Assembly (NCBI GenBank): GCA_003597935.1
Contig: QZJT01000133.1
Location: forward strand, 1 to 38,394
Direction of reading: 5' to 3'
Length of the DNA: 38,394 nt
Source: Phycisphaerales bacterium
GTDB taxonomy: Bacteria; Planctomycetota; Phycisphaerae; UBA1845
The notes beneath the pieces are model-generated. The model worked only from the letters and a program-made list of their open reading frames with translations, searched no databases and was not told where the DNA came from. This document shows, piece by piece, positions 1 to 9,037 of the stretch. Position numbers and translations under genes: made by a program. Within the stretch, counting starts at the first letter, position 1. Each line of letters starts with the position of its first letter.

Positions 1-13
1 ATAGTCGATTACC

Positions 14-29
14 GCCCGTTTCGACGGGC
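14..29. other. UUCG-tetraloop hairpin upstream of the transposase remnant
   Basis: Perfect 6-bp inverted repeat GCCCGT/ACGGGC closing a TTCG loop, just before the ribosome-binding site (aggag at about 34-38) of the transposase remnant. It could be part of an insertion-sequence end or a protective hairpin against read-in transcription. The window starts too close to tell. Confidence 0.4.
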
Positions 30-46
30 AGAAAGGAGCCATCACC

Positions 47-358
47 ATGATGCGTAAGGTATCGCCCGCGGATCGGTATCGCAAAGAGCTGCACGAGGCC
101 GTGGGGGCCGCCAGTCTCGACTTCTCCGGCTATTGCCGCCTGGCCGCCCAAGCCATGCTGCAAAGCGCGATGGAGATCGAGGTCGAAGAGTTCGTCGGGC
201 GGCGCCCGTACGAGCGCCGTGGCGACGAGCAGGCGACCTACCGCAACGGCTACAAGCGGCGTCGCGTGGCCACCGGGGAGGGGGCCGTGGAGCTGCACGT
301 TCCGCAGACGCGCGATGGCGTCGAACCCTTCCAGACCGTCATGACCTCACTCGTCGGC
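47..358 (+). pseudogene. IS256/mutator-type transposase, N-terminal remnant
   Basis: Residues 1-104 read like the N-terminus of an IS256-family (Transposase_mut) DDE transposase: a helical segment with 'AMEIEVEEFVGRRPYERR', then 'YRNGYKRRRV' and 'VELHVPQTRDG', ending at 'MTSLVG'. In intact members this leads into about 300 more residues carrying the DDE catalytic triad. Here the similarity stops abruptly near base 358 and the frame continues as unrelated, low-quality sequence to a stop at 520, so the catalytic domain is gone. A ribosome-binding site (aaaggag) precedes the ATG. The gene is a dead fragment of an insertion sequence. No second end or target duplication is visible. Confidence 0.8.
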
Positions 359-618
359 CTGCCGTCGACGAATTACGTAAGACCGGCGCGAAGGGTGGAG
401 CCGCTTCCTTGCGGATTGCGGTTCGGATTGCGTCGCCGTCTAATTCCGCGCACCGCCAACACTGCCGCCCGCTCGGGATGCGGCGCTCGACTCCACTTTG
501 AGGTTCAGCCGCGGCAGTAATCGGACGATAGACCCGAGCGCCCGTTGGGGTTTGCGCCACCCGGCCGGAGCGGCGTCGGCTGCCGGTCCGCCCGCAGTGC
601 GACGTCGAGGACGACCGG

Positions 619-2109
619 ATGCCCGCCAGGTTGGATGCGCTGCTGATCAACCCGCCCTGGCTGACCAAGGACGGCAACATCTGGCACGGCGTGCGCAGCA
701 CGTCGCCGCCGCTGGGGCTGCTCTACGTGGCCGCGTACGCCGAGTCGCACGGCGTCGGTGTCGAAGTGCTGGACGTGGACGCGGAGGCGTTCACGATGGC
801 GGACATCGAGGCGCGGATCGCCGACCGCCGGCCGAGGTTTGTCGGCATCACGGCCGTGACCGCCCAGATCACCTCCGCCCGCCAGATCGCCCGCACCGTC
901 AAGGACGTCAGTCCGGACTCGAAAGTCGTCATCGGCGGCATCCACGCCACCGCCATGCCGGATGACGTGATGCGCGACGCGAACGTCGATTACGTGATCC
1001 GCGGCGAGGGTGAGCAGCCGTTTCACGCCCTGGTGAGCGGGCAGCCGGCGGCGTCGATCGCCGGCCTGACCTGGCGCGGGCGCAACCCGCTCCAGCCCGT
1101 CGAGCACAACCGCGAGGCGCCGCCCATCGAGGACCTCGATTCGATCCCGTCGCCGGCCTACCACCTGATCAAGTTCGAGCGCTACCACCCGGCCGTGGGT
1201 TCGTATCGGCGGCTGCCGTCGATCAACATGACCATGACGCGCGGCTGCCCGGGCAAGTGTACGTTCTGCAACTCGGCGGAGACAGCGCTGCGGACGCGCT
1301 CGGCCGAGAGTGTGGTCGATGAGATCCAGCGCTTGCAGGCGACCTACGGTATTCGTGAGGTCAATTTCTACGACGACACGTTCACCATTTACAAGCAGAA
1401 CGTGGCGCGGTTCTGCGATCTGATCGTCGAGCGCAAGATCGACCTGACCTGGTCCTGCTTCGCCCGCACCGACTGCGTCAGCCCCAAGCTGCTGGCGAAG
1501 ATGAAAAAGGCGGGCTGTCACCAGATCCTGTTCGGGCTGGAGTCGGCCGACCCGGCGATTCTCGAAACCATCCGCAAGCCCATAGATCTCGACCTGACCC
1601 GCAAGGCGGTGAAGATGTGCCAGCAGGCGGGCATCGCGGTGCGGGCGGCATTCATGTTCGGCAACCCGGGCGAGACGATCGAGTCGATGCGGCGGACGAT
1701 CGACTTCGCCAAGAGCCTCGACCCCGACATCGCCATTTTCAACGTCACCACGCCGTATCCCGGTACGCAGATGTTCAACTGGGCCTATGAGAACGGGTAT
1801 CTGCGCACCCTGGACTGGCGGGACTATGACCTGGCGAACGCGGTGCTTGACCTGCCGACGGTGTCGCGCGAGGACATCAATCAGATGTACAAGATCGCCC
1901 ACCGCGAGTTCTACTTCCGGCCGTCGTACCTGATCAAGCGGCTGTTCAAGATGACCAGCCTGGAAGACGTTCGTATGAACTGGCGGGCGCTGCGTTCGAT
2001 CATGTTTGTGCGGGCGACGGCGCCGCCGAAGGCGGCCGTGCGGACCGGCGGCCTGCCCGGTGTGGCCGACCCGCTCGGCGGAGCGCCGGTCGCGGCGGGG
2101 ACGTGTTGA
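619..2109 (+). CDS. B12-binding domain radical SAM protein
   Basis: A 496-residue protein with a cobalamin-binding-like N-terminal Rossmann domain (about 1-150; 'LLINPP' start and 'VVIGGIHATAMPDDVM'). A radical SAM core follows (about 200-410) with the 4Fe-4S motif C210-x3-C214-x2-C217 in 'RGCPGKCTFC'. Later core features are 'NFYDDTFT', 'FGLESADP' and 'FMFGNPGET'. Such proteins reductively cleave S-adenosylmethionine to make a 5'-deoxyadenosyl radical. Family members methylate or rearrange lipids, hopanoids, cofactors or antibiotics, so the substrate cannot be assigned. The ATG at 619 follows 'gaggacgaccgg', an acceptable ribosome-binding site. The C-terminus (about 465-496) is Ala/Gly/Pro-rich and probably unstructured. 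The downstream genes are glycosyltransferases on the same strand about 100 bp away, so a role in envelope lipid or glycan modification is possible but inferred. Confidence 0.88.
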   Translation: MPARLDALLINPPWLTKDGNIWHGVRSTSPPLGLLYVAAYAESHGVGVEVLDVDAEAFTMADIEARIADRRPRFVGITAVTAQITSARQIARTVKDVSPDSKVVIGGIHATAMPDDVMRDANVDYVIRGEGEQPFHALVSGQPAASIAGLTWRGRNPLQPVEHNREAPPIEDLDSIPSPAYHLIKFERYHPAVGSYRRLPSINMTMTRGCPGKCTFCNSAETALRTRSAESVVDEIQRLQATYGIREVNFYDDTFTIYKQNVARFCDLIVERKIDLTWSCFARTDCVSPKLLAKMKKAGCHQILFGLESADPAILETIRKPIDLDLTRKAVKMCQQAGIAVRAAFMFGNPGETIESMRRTIDFAKSLDPDIAIFNVTTPYPGTQMFNWAYENGYLRTLDWRDYDLANAVLDLPTVSREDINQMYKIAHREFYFRPSYLIKRLFKMTSLEDVRMNWRALRSIMFVRATAPPKAAVRTGGLPGVADPLGGAPVAAGTC

Positions 2110-2121
2110 ACCCGATTTGGG

Positions 2122-2195
2122 GAGGTTGAAGGGTTTAGAGGTCTTAAGGTTCTAAGGTTTTAAGGTTGAAGGTTTTTGAGGTTGAAGGTAGAAGA
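2122..2195. repeat. Degenerate period-7/8 repeat (aaggttg/ttaaggt units)
   Basis: The gap between the radical SAM gene and the next glycosyltransferase is a run of 'gaggttg', 'ttaaggt', 'tctaaggt', 'gaaggtt' units, AT-rich in an otherwise GC-rich region. On the opposite strand it reads as CTTCAAC-type units, matching the clean period-7 arrays at 24431-24507 and 26664-26703. Confidence 0.7.
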
Positions 2196-2209
2196 TTGAC
2201 GGGTGGGGG

Positions 2210-3916
2210 GTGGAGGCGGAGAGGGTCGAGTGCCGGGTGCAGAGTAATCGCGTTCAGAAGGATCGCCCCGACGGCTCACTTGCGGCTGAGCCGTACTGGG
2301 TGGCCGGCTGCTGCCCGCAACGTGTGATCCTCCTGGTCATCGCCGTCACGTCGGTGGTACAGCTCGCCTCGATGTTCGATCAGGGGCTGTGGGTCCACCC
2401 GGACAGCGTCGGCTACGTGACGCTGGCCGAGTGGCTCGTGCGGCACGGTGATTTCAGCCATGAACTCTTCGGGGGACGGACGCCCGGCTATCCGCTGCTG
2501 CTGGCGACGATATTCGCCATCGCCGGCCCGGCAAGCGCCGCCGTGATCCTGGCCTTGCAGCACGCGCTGGTCGTGCTGGTGGGCGTGCTGGCCGCCCTGA
2601 CCGGATGGGAATTGACCCGGCGTCCTGCGGTGGCCGCCGTCGCCGGCCTGGCCGCGGGCAGCGCGTGGGGATTGACGGCCTATGCGTCCACGGTGCTGAC
2701 CGAGGCGCCCTACGCAGCGCTGGTGGCGTGCGTGGCGTGGTTGTCCGTGCGCTTCGCGGTCCACGGCGGCCGGTTGCGATTGGCGACGTTGTCGACCTGT
2801 GTTGCGGCGGCGGCGCTGGTGCGTCCGGTGGGCCTGCCGCTGCTGGGCGTGTGTGCAGCGGCGTCCATGCTCGCCTGCGTCCGTGCCTGGAGCGCGCACG
2901 CTCGCGGCGGCTCAGGCGGCGTGCGAGTGCGGCTGGCGGTGCTGGTCGGTCAGGCGGCCTGCGGCATGGGGCCGGCCTTGGTGCCGCTCGGTGCCTGGTC
3001 GCTGCACGTCCAGCGGGTTCACGGCTATGACGGAGCCGGGAGCTTCGGGGGACAGTCGCTGTACCTGCGGGTCATCGAACGAGACAACTGGGTCGATACG
3101 CCCAACCCGGCTCTCGACGAGATCCGCTGTGACGTCGAACTGGCGAGCCGGCACTACCCCGAACTCGAGCTGGACTACCGCAAGCACGAACACGCGCATC
3201 TGGCCGGGCGCCTGATCAACGGCTGGTCTTACCAGGAATCGGGTCAACGCATGGGGAGGGCGGCGGCGTGTGCCGTGGCCGCCCGTCCCTGGGCCTTCGC
3301 CTGGGGGTCGGTCGTCAACGCGGGACGCATTCTGCTCCAGCCCGATCGGATCTACCTGGCCGGGCGTTCGGACGACGCCTGCCCGGTGGATCCGCTCGTC
3401 CCGCGCCCGGACGACCTGTTCGACGACTTCGGCGAGCGGATGCCGTCGGACTCGCGCGTGCGCGGCTGGCTGTCCCCCCCCCGGCGCGGGCCGGCGTGGC
3501 CGCTGTGGTCGGCGATGGCGTGGCGCTTCCGGGCGTGGTGCGTGGCGGCCGATCCGCTCCCGCTGCTGCCGGGCGACAACCCCTACGAGAACTGGGTGAT
3601 GTGGTGTTGCCTGAGTGGTGTGGCCGCGCTGGCGACGCGGCGCCGGAGCGCCTGTGCCGCGCTCATGCTGATCGTCGTGCTCCAGACGGTTCCGCCGGGC
3701 ATCGCGCCGGGTGCGACGCCGCGCTTCGCCGTCCCGGTGCGGGCGTGGGTCGATCTATGGGGCGTCTGGTCGGTGGTGCTCTGTGGCGGCTGGGTATGGA
3801 GCACGGCCAGACGCCGCCGGACCGCGGGCCGCGATTCATGGGGGCGCCGGGCCCGCGCCGACGACGGCCGACGGGTCCCGCCGGGCGCGGTTGCGTTTGA
3901 CGCGCGGGCCGATTGA
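2210..3916 (+). CDS. Multi-pass membrane glycosyltransferase, GT-C/ArnT-like
   Basis: A 568-residue hydrophobic protein with about ten predicted membrane segments. An early luminal loop carries 'WVHPDSVGY' and 'GRTPGYPLLL', then 'LTEAPYAALVA' and 'ALVRPVGLPLL'. This order (acidic residue in the first loop, then RTPGYP and LxEAPY motifs) is typical of GT-C enzymes of the ArnT/PMT type, which move sugars from polyprenyl-phosphate donors outside the membrane. Donor and acceptor are unknown. The start is uncertain: the GTG at 2210 sits just after the tandem repeat and gives about 30 hydrophilic residues before the first membrane helix. The next ATG (in 'MFDQGLW') would cut that helix. Base run C9 at 3474-3482 lies in the frame. 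It ends within 10 nt of the ATG of the next gene, a second enzyme of the same kind. Confidence 0.72.
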   Translation: MEAERVECRVQSNRVQKDRPDGSLAAEPYWVAGCCPQRVILLVIAVTSVVQLASMFDQGLWVHPDSVGYVTLAEWLVRHGDFSHELFGGRTPGYPLLLATIFAIAGPASAAVILALQHALVVLVGVLAALTGWELTRRPAVAAVAGLAAGSAWGLTAYASTVLTEAPYAALVACVAWLSVRFAVHGGRLRLATLSTCVAAAALVRPVGLPLLGVCAAASMLACVRAWSAHARGGSGGVRVRLAVLVGQAACGMGPALVPLGAWSLHVQRVHGYDGAGSFGGQSLYLRVIERDNWVDTPNPALDEIRCDVELASRHYPELELDYRKHEHAHLAGRLINGWSYQESGQRMGRAAACAVAARPWAFAWGSVVNAGRILLQPDRIYLAGRSDDACPVDPLVPRPDDLFDDFGERMPSDSRVRGWLSPPRRGPAWPLWSAMAWRFRAWCVAADPLPLLPGDNPYENWVMWCCLSGVAALATRRRSACAALMLIVVLQTVPPGIAPGATPRFAVPVRAWVDLWGVWSVVLCGGWVWSTARRRRTAGRDSWGRRARADDGRRVPPGAVAFDARAD

Positions 3917-3924
3917 ATGGCCGC

Positions 3925-5862
3925 ATGAACGCGGCGCCTCCTCGATCCGGCCGCGCCCGCCGGCTGGCGGCCGCGACGCTTCTCCTCTACGGGCTGCACG
4001 CGGCGGACTACTGGCCGCAGATCAACGACGACGCCTTCATCACGTTTCGCTACAGCCGATTCCTGGCGGCGGGGCGGGGGCCTTACTTCAACGAGGGGGA
4101 GCACGTCGAGGGGTTCACCAACTTCCTGATGATGCCGCTGATCGCGGCGGTGATCGCGATCGCGGGTCCGTCGGCGGCTCTGCCGGCCGCCAAGATCATC
4201 GGCGTGGCTTCGGGGGCAGCGGCGCTGCTGGCGAGCCGGTCGCTGTGCCGAAGGTGGCTGTGGCGGCTGAACCCGCGCGCGCAATTACGCGCGCCGCCAT
4301 GCGCCGTCAGCGATCCGCGGGCTTCAGCCCGCGCGGATCTTCCGGCTACGCCCCGGCCCCGAGCGGTACAGGGCGAAGTGCATGTGGGCGAATGTGATGC
4401 CGAGTTCCTTTCATGGGCGGCGGCTGCGCTGGTCGCGGTGCAGACCGGCTTCATGCTGAACACAACGACCGGACTGGAAACGGCGTTGTTCTCGGCATGG
4501 ATCACGATCGGCCTTGCGCTGGCGGCGGGCGATGGCGCACGGGCGCGGCCGCTGCTGACGGGCGGCGCGTTCGCGCTGGCGGCGCTCACCCGGCCGGAGG
4601 GGGTCGCGGTCTTCGGCCTGGTGGTCGCGTGCCGGCTCGTGGGTACGCTTCGGCCGCGGACGCAGTCTTCGGGCCTGGCAATCCTCGAGTACGCCGACGC
4701 GCGTTCACGACCCGGCGGGCGCGATCTGCTCATCGAAGCCGGCGTTGTGGCCGTCGCCGTAGCGGGGATGCTGGCGGTCCGGCTGTGGTGCTACGATGGC
4801 CAGTGGCTGCCGAACACCTATTTCGCGAAGGCCGAAGGCATGGTCGGACGGACCGGGGGGGGCTACCTGTGGGACATGGCCGCCCGCCACTTCGGATTCG
4901 TGCTGTGGGCGCCCGCGTTTCTGGCGCCGTGGCTGGCGCCGGCGCTACGACGGGAGTTGCTTGCTGCGGTCGCCGTCGCGGTTTTCGCGATCGTCTCGGT
5001 GTGTCTGACGGGTCCGGACTGGATGCCGGGGTATCGCCTGGTGGCGCCATATACTCCTGTATGGGCGGCACTGATGGCGTTTTCGATGGTGCTGTTGTTG
5101 CGTCGGCGGCGCCGGGCGCTGTATGGGTTCGTCGTCTTGCTCCCGGTCGTGTTCGCGGCCGCGCAGCTTCCCGTGTGGATGAAGTATCGCGATGAGGCGC
5201 GCGTTCGGGCCGCCGGATACGAGCGCGGTCACGCGGCGCTGGCCGCATGGTTGAACGAGCAAATCACACCGCGGGCGGCGGGCGATCGCGCGGAGGCTGC
5301 GGCCGACGGCGCGGGTGGAGGGGCGGCCGCGCCGCGGGCAGGCCGACCTGAAGGGCCTGCGCCGGGCACGAGGGCCGCAAGCCCATCGGTGCGGCCGACG
5401 GTGGCCCTGATGGACATCGGCATCATCGGGTTCCTGTGCCCGCGCCTGCGCATCCTGGATATCACCGGGCTGACCGACCGCACGATCGCGCGATCGCCGG
5501 GGCCGTTCCTCGACAAACGGTTCGACCCCTCCTACGTGTTCGACCAGCGCCCGGAGTATCTGGTTATCACGATGCACGCCCGGCTCAACCCGGACGGCAG
5601 CGATGACGTGTCCGCGCTGGCGCCCTGGACGCCCATCGAGGCCCGCCTGGTGGCGACGGAGGCCTTCGCGGAGCACTATTTCCACCCCCGGCCGCCCGCG
5701 GCAGGCGTTCCGACCGATTTGTCAGCGGCGCGCGCCGGCGACGACGCCGTTCTCGCAGAATACGCGGCCGTGCTCGGCGCGGAGCGCGTCTTTCGGCACA
5801 CGTATCCGGGGTACACGTATCTGCTGGCGGTGTACGTCTACAGCGACGGTGGGGGGGGGTGA
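3925..5862 (+). CDS. Multi-pass membrane glycosyltransferase, GT-C ('DDAFITFRY' type, AftB-like)
   Basis: A 645-residue polytopic membrane protein. Near the N-terminus are 'INDDAFITFRYSRFLAAG' and 'EGEHVEGFTNFLMMPL', a signature shared with actinobacterial AftB-like terminal arabinofuranosyltransferases and related GT-C proteins in other phyla. The DD pair is the expected catalytic/metal site. The C-terminal third is a soluble domain with 'MDIGIIGFL', 'ILDITGLTD' and 'RPEYLVI'. Two segments look foreign to the fold: roughly residues 116-162, translated from a palindromic element (4312-4339) and nearby GC-rich palindromes, and an Ala/Gly/Pro-rich stretch translated from about 5270-5395. An in-frame TTG at 3913 overlaps the previous stop, but the ATG at 3925 is the better start. 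G-runs lie at 4855-4862 and 5851-5859, the latter at the very end. It is probably translationally coupled to the preceding gene. Confidence 0.75.
   Translation: MNAAPPRSGRARRLAAATLLLYGLHAADYWPQINDDAFITFRYSRFLAAGRGPYFNEGEHVEGFTNFLMMPLIAAVIAIAGPSAALPAAKIIGVASGAAALLASRSLCRRWLWRLNPRAQLRAPPCAVSDPRASARADLPATPRPRAVQGEVHVGECDAEFLSWAAAALVAVQTGFMLNTTTGLETALFSAWITIGLALAAGDGARARPLLTGGAFALAALTRPEGVAVFGLVVACRLVGTLRPRTQSSGLAILEYADARSRPGGRDLLIEAGVVAVAVAGMLAVRLWCYDGQWLPNTYFAKAEGMVGRTGGGYLWDMAARHFGFVLWAPAFLAPWLAPALRRELLAAVAVAVFAIVSVCLTGPDWMPGYRLVAPYTPVWAALMAFSMVLLLRRRRRALYGFVVLLPVVFAAAQLPVWMKYRDEARVRAAGYERGHAALAAWLNEQITPRAAGDRAEAAADGAGGGAAAPRAGRPEGPAPGTRAASPSVRPTVALMDIGIIGFLCPRLRILDITGLTDRTIARSPGPFLDKRFDPSYVFDQRPEYLVITMHARLNPDGSDDVSALAPWTPIEARLVATEAFAEHYFHPRPPAAGVPTDLSAARAGDDAVLAEYAAVLGAERVFRHTYPGYTYLLAVYVYSDGGGG
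4312..4339. repeat. Dispersed palindromic element, copy A (inside a CDS)
   Basis: Near-perfect inverted repeat built on CCGCGGGCTTCAGCCCGCG flanked by GATC on both sides. Its core matches copies B (15441-15506), C (25150-25217) and D (33399-33432). Unlike those it lies inside a reading frame, where it is translated in frame. Confidence 0.75.
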
Positions 5863-5921
5863 CGGAGTGAGGGCGTAGCGGCGGGGGGGTGCGGGCGTCA
5901 CGGAGTTGCAGCGTGAAAGAG

Positions 5922-6006
5922 TGGGCGAGGCGGGATTCGAACCCGCACGACCGGTGAGGGTCAGAGGATTTTAAGTCCCCAGCGTCTGCCATTCCGCCAC
6001 TCGCCC
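5922..6006 (-). tRNA. tRNA-Leu (anticodon UAA)
   Basis: Reading the minus strand from 6006: acceptor stem GGGCGAG pairs with CTCGCCC at 5923-5929 and the discriminator base is A. The D-arm is GGCGGAATGGCAGACGC. Anticodon stem GGGGA/TCCTC closes loop CTTAAAA with anticodon TAA. A long variable arm follows, typical of class II tRNA-Leu, then the T-arm GGTTCGAATCC. The 85-nt length fits. CCA is not encoded. It would read UUA codons, which are rare in this GC-rich genome. Confidence 0.96.
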
Positions 6007-6338
6007 GGGATCCTGAACGGCCGGACGGAGCGTAACCGCTCTGCCCTGCGAATTCCAAGTGCACTCCGCAGGAATCGGACGCCCCCGCGCCGTCCGGCGG
6101 GCTGCAAGCCGCAGGCGCCGTGGGTGGCTTGCCGCTGGGCGCGTGGCAACTCCCGTGGAGCGGCGAACGACCCACAGCGGCTTCAACGGAGCCGAGCCTC
6201 GCCAGCCGGGAAGCAAGCACTGGCTCGCCACCTCGAAACGAATCACTCACGCAGTGGAGAATCGACCCGGGCAGGTTGCCGGGTTGCTGGTACGCTCTGA
6301 CGGCGGTGAGCCTGACGCATGACTGCGGGTGCTCCCCG
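6007..6338. other. 332-bp gap, no gene seen
   Basis: Between the tRNA and the small membrane protein gene. A few weak inverted repeats are present (for example CCTGCG...CGCAGG near 6040-6068 and CCCGG...CCGGG near 6269-6287). Reading frames here show no recognisable protein. I looked for a tRNA-Sec because selB is close and found none. Confidence 0.5.
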
Positions 6339-6713
6339 TTACTCAGCGCCCGTCAGCCGCGAAAACGCCAGCCAGTTGGCCGCCAGCGCGATTAGGTAAC
6401 CGGCTACTCGCCAGACACCACTCGGCGTCGTGTTCAAGTTGACGCGCCAGAACGTGACTTCGGCCAGATAGTCGGCGCCCACGACGCAGCCGATGCCGGG
6501 CACGCAGATCAGGATCGAACAGACTACCAGCGCCGTCCAGTTGTCGGGGTAGAGCGCATCGAGCACGGGCGTAGTCGCGGGATAGTCCGACGCCAATTGC
6601 GCGGCGCTCCGCACCGGGCTGCGTCCCCCCGCCAGCATGAGGACGGCGGGTGAGACCAGGGGAACTACGCCGATCACCAGGCGAAGCCAGTAGCGGACGA
6701 CTGCCTTGCCCAT
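6339..6713 (-). CDS. Small membrane protein, unknown function
   Basis: A 124-residue protein with three likely membrane helices: about residues 10-30 ('LVIGVVPLVSPAVLMLAG'), 62-82 ('ALVVCSILICVPGIGCVV') and 103-119 ('VAGYLIALAANWLAF'). No family is recognised. The ATG at 6713 is preferred; a TTG directly before it is an alternative. It is an isolated minus-strand gene between the tRNA and the divergent selB. The hydrophobic pattern with charged flanks supports a real gene, but nothing else does. Confidence 0.55.
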   Translation of the reverse strand: MGKAVVRYWLRLVIGVVPLVSPAVLMLAGGRSPVRSAAQLASDYPATTPVLDALYPDNWTALVVCSILICVPGIGCVVGADYLAEVTFWRVNLNTTPSGVWRVAGYLIALAANWLAFSRLTGAE

Positions 6714-6914
6714 CAACTGCGTTTACACTCTGCGCGCTGCGCCTGTCAACTGACTCAACAAACTGTGGGCCTGACGCTCGTGGTGTACCGGCTGGATGAA
6801 CCAGGCGGCCCAATCCACACAGGTCGCGGGTGGCACGTCGCTGCGCGATTGCTCCTGACGGTCGAGCGGCGGCGTTACGGTCCCATCGGCGCCGTGCCCG
6901 TGCCGGCGCGCGCT

Positions 6915-6941
6915 TGCCGCTTGTCCTTGGCCATCCATAAT
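6915..6941 (+). promoter_or_regulatory. Candidate promoter of selBA (leaderless type)
   Basis: TTGCCG at 6914-6919 and CATAAT at 6936-6941 are 16 nt apart. CATAAT is only 8 nt before the selB ATG at 6950, so transcription would begin almost at the start codon. No Shine-Dalgarno sequence is seen. The same arrangement precedes dapF, tdk and the HEPN gene. Confidence 0.4.
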
Positions 6942-6949
6942 CGCGGTCG

Positions 6950-9037
6950 ATGAGCGCCCACACCGGCCAGCCTGATCGTGCCGCGAGGAAAGCCGTGGAG
7001 CCTGCGCCCTCGCCGCCTGCACCGGTCGCGTCCGCGCCGGCATCGCGATACGTCATCCTGGGCACCGCCGGGCACATCGATCACGGCAAGACGTCGCTGG
7101 TGCGGGCCTTGACGGGCGTCGATACCGACCGGCTGCCGGAAGAACAGCGCCGCGGCATGACGATCGAGCTGGGGTTCGCCGAACTGCGCGTCGGCGACGT
7201 GTCCTTCGGCATCGTCGACGTGCCCGGGCACGAGCGGTTCGTCCGCACGATGGTGTCCGGCGCCACGGCCGTGGACGTGGCGCTGCTGGTGGTGGCGGCG
7301 GACGATTCGGTCATGCCGCAGACGGTCGAGCACGTCGATATCCTGCGGCTGCTGGGAGTGAGGCGCCTGGTCGCGGCCGTCACCAAGATCGATACCGTCG
7401 ATGAGGGGATGGTCGGACTGGTCGCGGCCGACGCGCGGCAACTGCTCGAGGTGCAGGGCTGGGGCGCCGCGCCGATCGTGCCGGTCTCGTCGGTCACTGG
7501 AGCGGGGCTGGATGCGCTGCGGGCGGCACTGGTGGAAGCCGCCGGTGCGGCCGGCAGGCGGACGCCACCAAGGCCGTTCCGGATGGCGGTCGACCGTGTG
7601 TTCGTCGTTCAGGGCCGCGGAACGGTGGTGACCGGATCGGTGCTCCGCGGGCGCGTGGGGGCCGGCGACGTGCTCGAAGTCTGGCCCGGGGGGGGCGAGT
7701 GCCGGGTGCGGGAGTTGCAGACGCACGGCACGACCTGCGCGGCGCTGGACGCCGGCCAGCGGGCCGCCATCAACGTGACCGGCGTGGACCGCGGCCGGCT
7801 CGAACGCGGGGCGGAACTGGCGACGCCGGGCTCCTTGGCGGGGGCGCGGGTGATGGACGTGCGGCTCTGCTGTCTGGCAGGTCATCCGCGCGGGTTCCGT
7901 TCCATGGCCACCGTCCGGCTGGAGATGGGCACGTTGGAGCGTCCGGTGCGCGTCGTGCTGCTGGACCGGCCCGTGCTCGCGCCGGGCGGAAGCGGCTACG
8001 CCCAGCTTCGCGCCGGCGCGCCGGTGACGGCGGCCTGGGGACAGCGGTTCATTCTCCGCGACGAGAACGCGATGCGGACGATCGGGGGGGGGGTGGTGCT
8101 GCGGCCGGAGGGGCGACGGCGACGGGGGTCGGGCGAAGCGCAGCGGCGGTCGCTCCAGCGGCTGGAGACCGGTGACGAGGCCGATCGGCTGGAGGAGGCG
8201 CTGCGATTCCACGCCTTCGCGCCGCCCTCATCGCTGCGGCTCGTGGCGCTGACGGGGATCGAGCTGGACCGGCTGCCCGCCGTGATCCGGCAGTTGATAG
8301 ACGAAGGACGTCTGGTGGCCCTGTCCGACGCATCGCCCGCGGCGCGCTCGGAGGACGCCGCGTCGATGGCGGCGTCGAACTGCGCGCATGCGGGCGCCGA
8401 CCCCGTGCGTCTGGATCCGTATTACGTCCCCGCGGCACTTGACGATCTGCACGCCCGCATCGCCCGTCGGCTCGAACGTTTCCATCGCGAGCACCCGGAA
8501 GAGCCGGGACGGCTGGTCGAGACGGTCTCGGGGTGGGTCGAACGTCTGACGGGCAGGGCGCCGGCCAGGCCGATCCTCGACGAACTGCTCCGCACCGGTC
8601 GCCTCAAGCGCATCGGAGCGTTCGTCGGCCTGCCGAAGTTCGTTCCGACGCTCTCCGTCGCGGATGAGCAACTGCTGGAGGAGTACATCCGCGAGGTGAC
8701 CGCGGGAGGGTTCGCCCCCCCGACGCTCGACGCGCTGCTGAGCCGGCCGAAGGTCGACCGCAAGCGGCTGGAGCGCATCGTCCGGCTGGCGGTGGCGACC
8801 CGGCGGCTGGTTCACGTCAAGGACGACCTGTACCTGACGCCGGAGGTTGAGCAGCGTCTGCACGACGAGGTGGCCGCCCTGATCCGCCGCCACGGCCCGG
8901 TCACAGTGTCGCAGGTCCGGGAGGCGCTGGGCACCAGTCGCAAGTATGGGGTGCCTTTCTTAGAATACCTCGATCGAACCGGCCTGACGCGCCGCTGTGG
9001 CGACCGGCGCGAACTGGCCCGCGAGATCGACGCATGA
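6950..9037 (+). CDS. selB: Selenocysteine-specific elongation factor SelB
   Basis: A 695-residue translational GTPase that delivers Sec-tRNA(Sec) to ribosomes at UGA codons marked by a SECIS hairpin. G1 is GHIDHGKT (41-48), G2 is the Thr in RGMTIE (about 71), G3 is DVPGH (90-94) and G4 is TKID (145-148) in place of NKxD. EF-Tu-like beta-barrel domains II/III follow ('[12 protein letters not shown]'). From about 420 on come winged-helix repeats that in the family bind SECIS RNA ('[14 protein letters not shown]', '[16 protein letters not shown]', '[32 protein letters not shown]'). Length is slightly above typical because of a 33-residue Ala/Pro-rich N-terminal extension. G-runs of 8 (7688-7695) and 10 (8084-8093) lie in frame. 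The stop overlaps the selA start as ATGA. Confidence 0.95.
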   Translation: MSAHTGQPDRAARKAVEPAPSPPAPVASAPASRYVILGTAGHIDHGKTSLVRALTGVDTDRLPEEQRRGMTIELGFAELRVGDVSFGIVDVPGHERFVRTMVSGATAVDVALLVVAADDSVMPQTVEHVDILRLLGVRRLVAAVTKIDTVDEGMVGLVAADARQLLEVQGWGAAPIVPVSSVTGAGLDALRAALVEAAGAAGRRTPPRPFRMAVDRVFVVQGRGTVVTGSVLRGRVGAGDVLEVWPGGGECRVRELQTHGTTCAALDAGQRAAINVTGVDRGRLERGAELATPGSLAGARVMDVRLCCLAGHPRGFRSMATVRLEMGTLERPVRVVLLDRPVLAPGGSGYAQLRAGAPVTAAWGQRFILRDENAMRTIGGGVVLRPEGRRRRGSGEAQRRSLQRLETGDEADRLEEALRFHAFAPPSSLRLVALTGIELDRLPAVIRQLIDEGRLVALSDASPAARSEDAASMAASNCAHAGADPVRLDPYYVPAALDDLHARIARRLERFHREHPEEPGRLVETVSGWVERLTGRAPARPILDELLRTGRLKRIGAFVGLPKFVPTLSVADEQLLEEYIREVTAGGFAPPTLDALLSRPKVDRKRLERIVRLAVATRRLVHVKDDLYLTPEVEQRLHDEVAALIRRHGPVTVSQVREALGTSRKYGVPFLEYLDRTGLTRRCGDRRELAREIDA

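Noticed and set aside
505..1902. 465-residue open frame on the minus strand
   Set aside because: Antisense to the radical SAM gene, Arg/His-rich, no motifs.
6007..6949. tRNA-Sec gene near selB
   Set aside because: No 90-100-nt class II tRNA with a TCA anticodon and T-arm could be found on either strand by eye.
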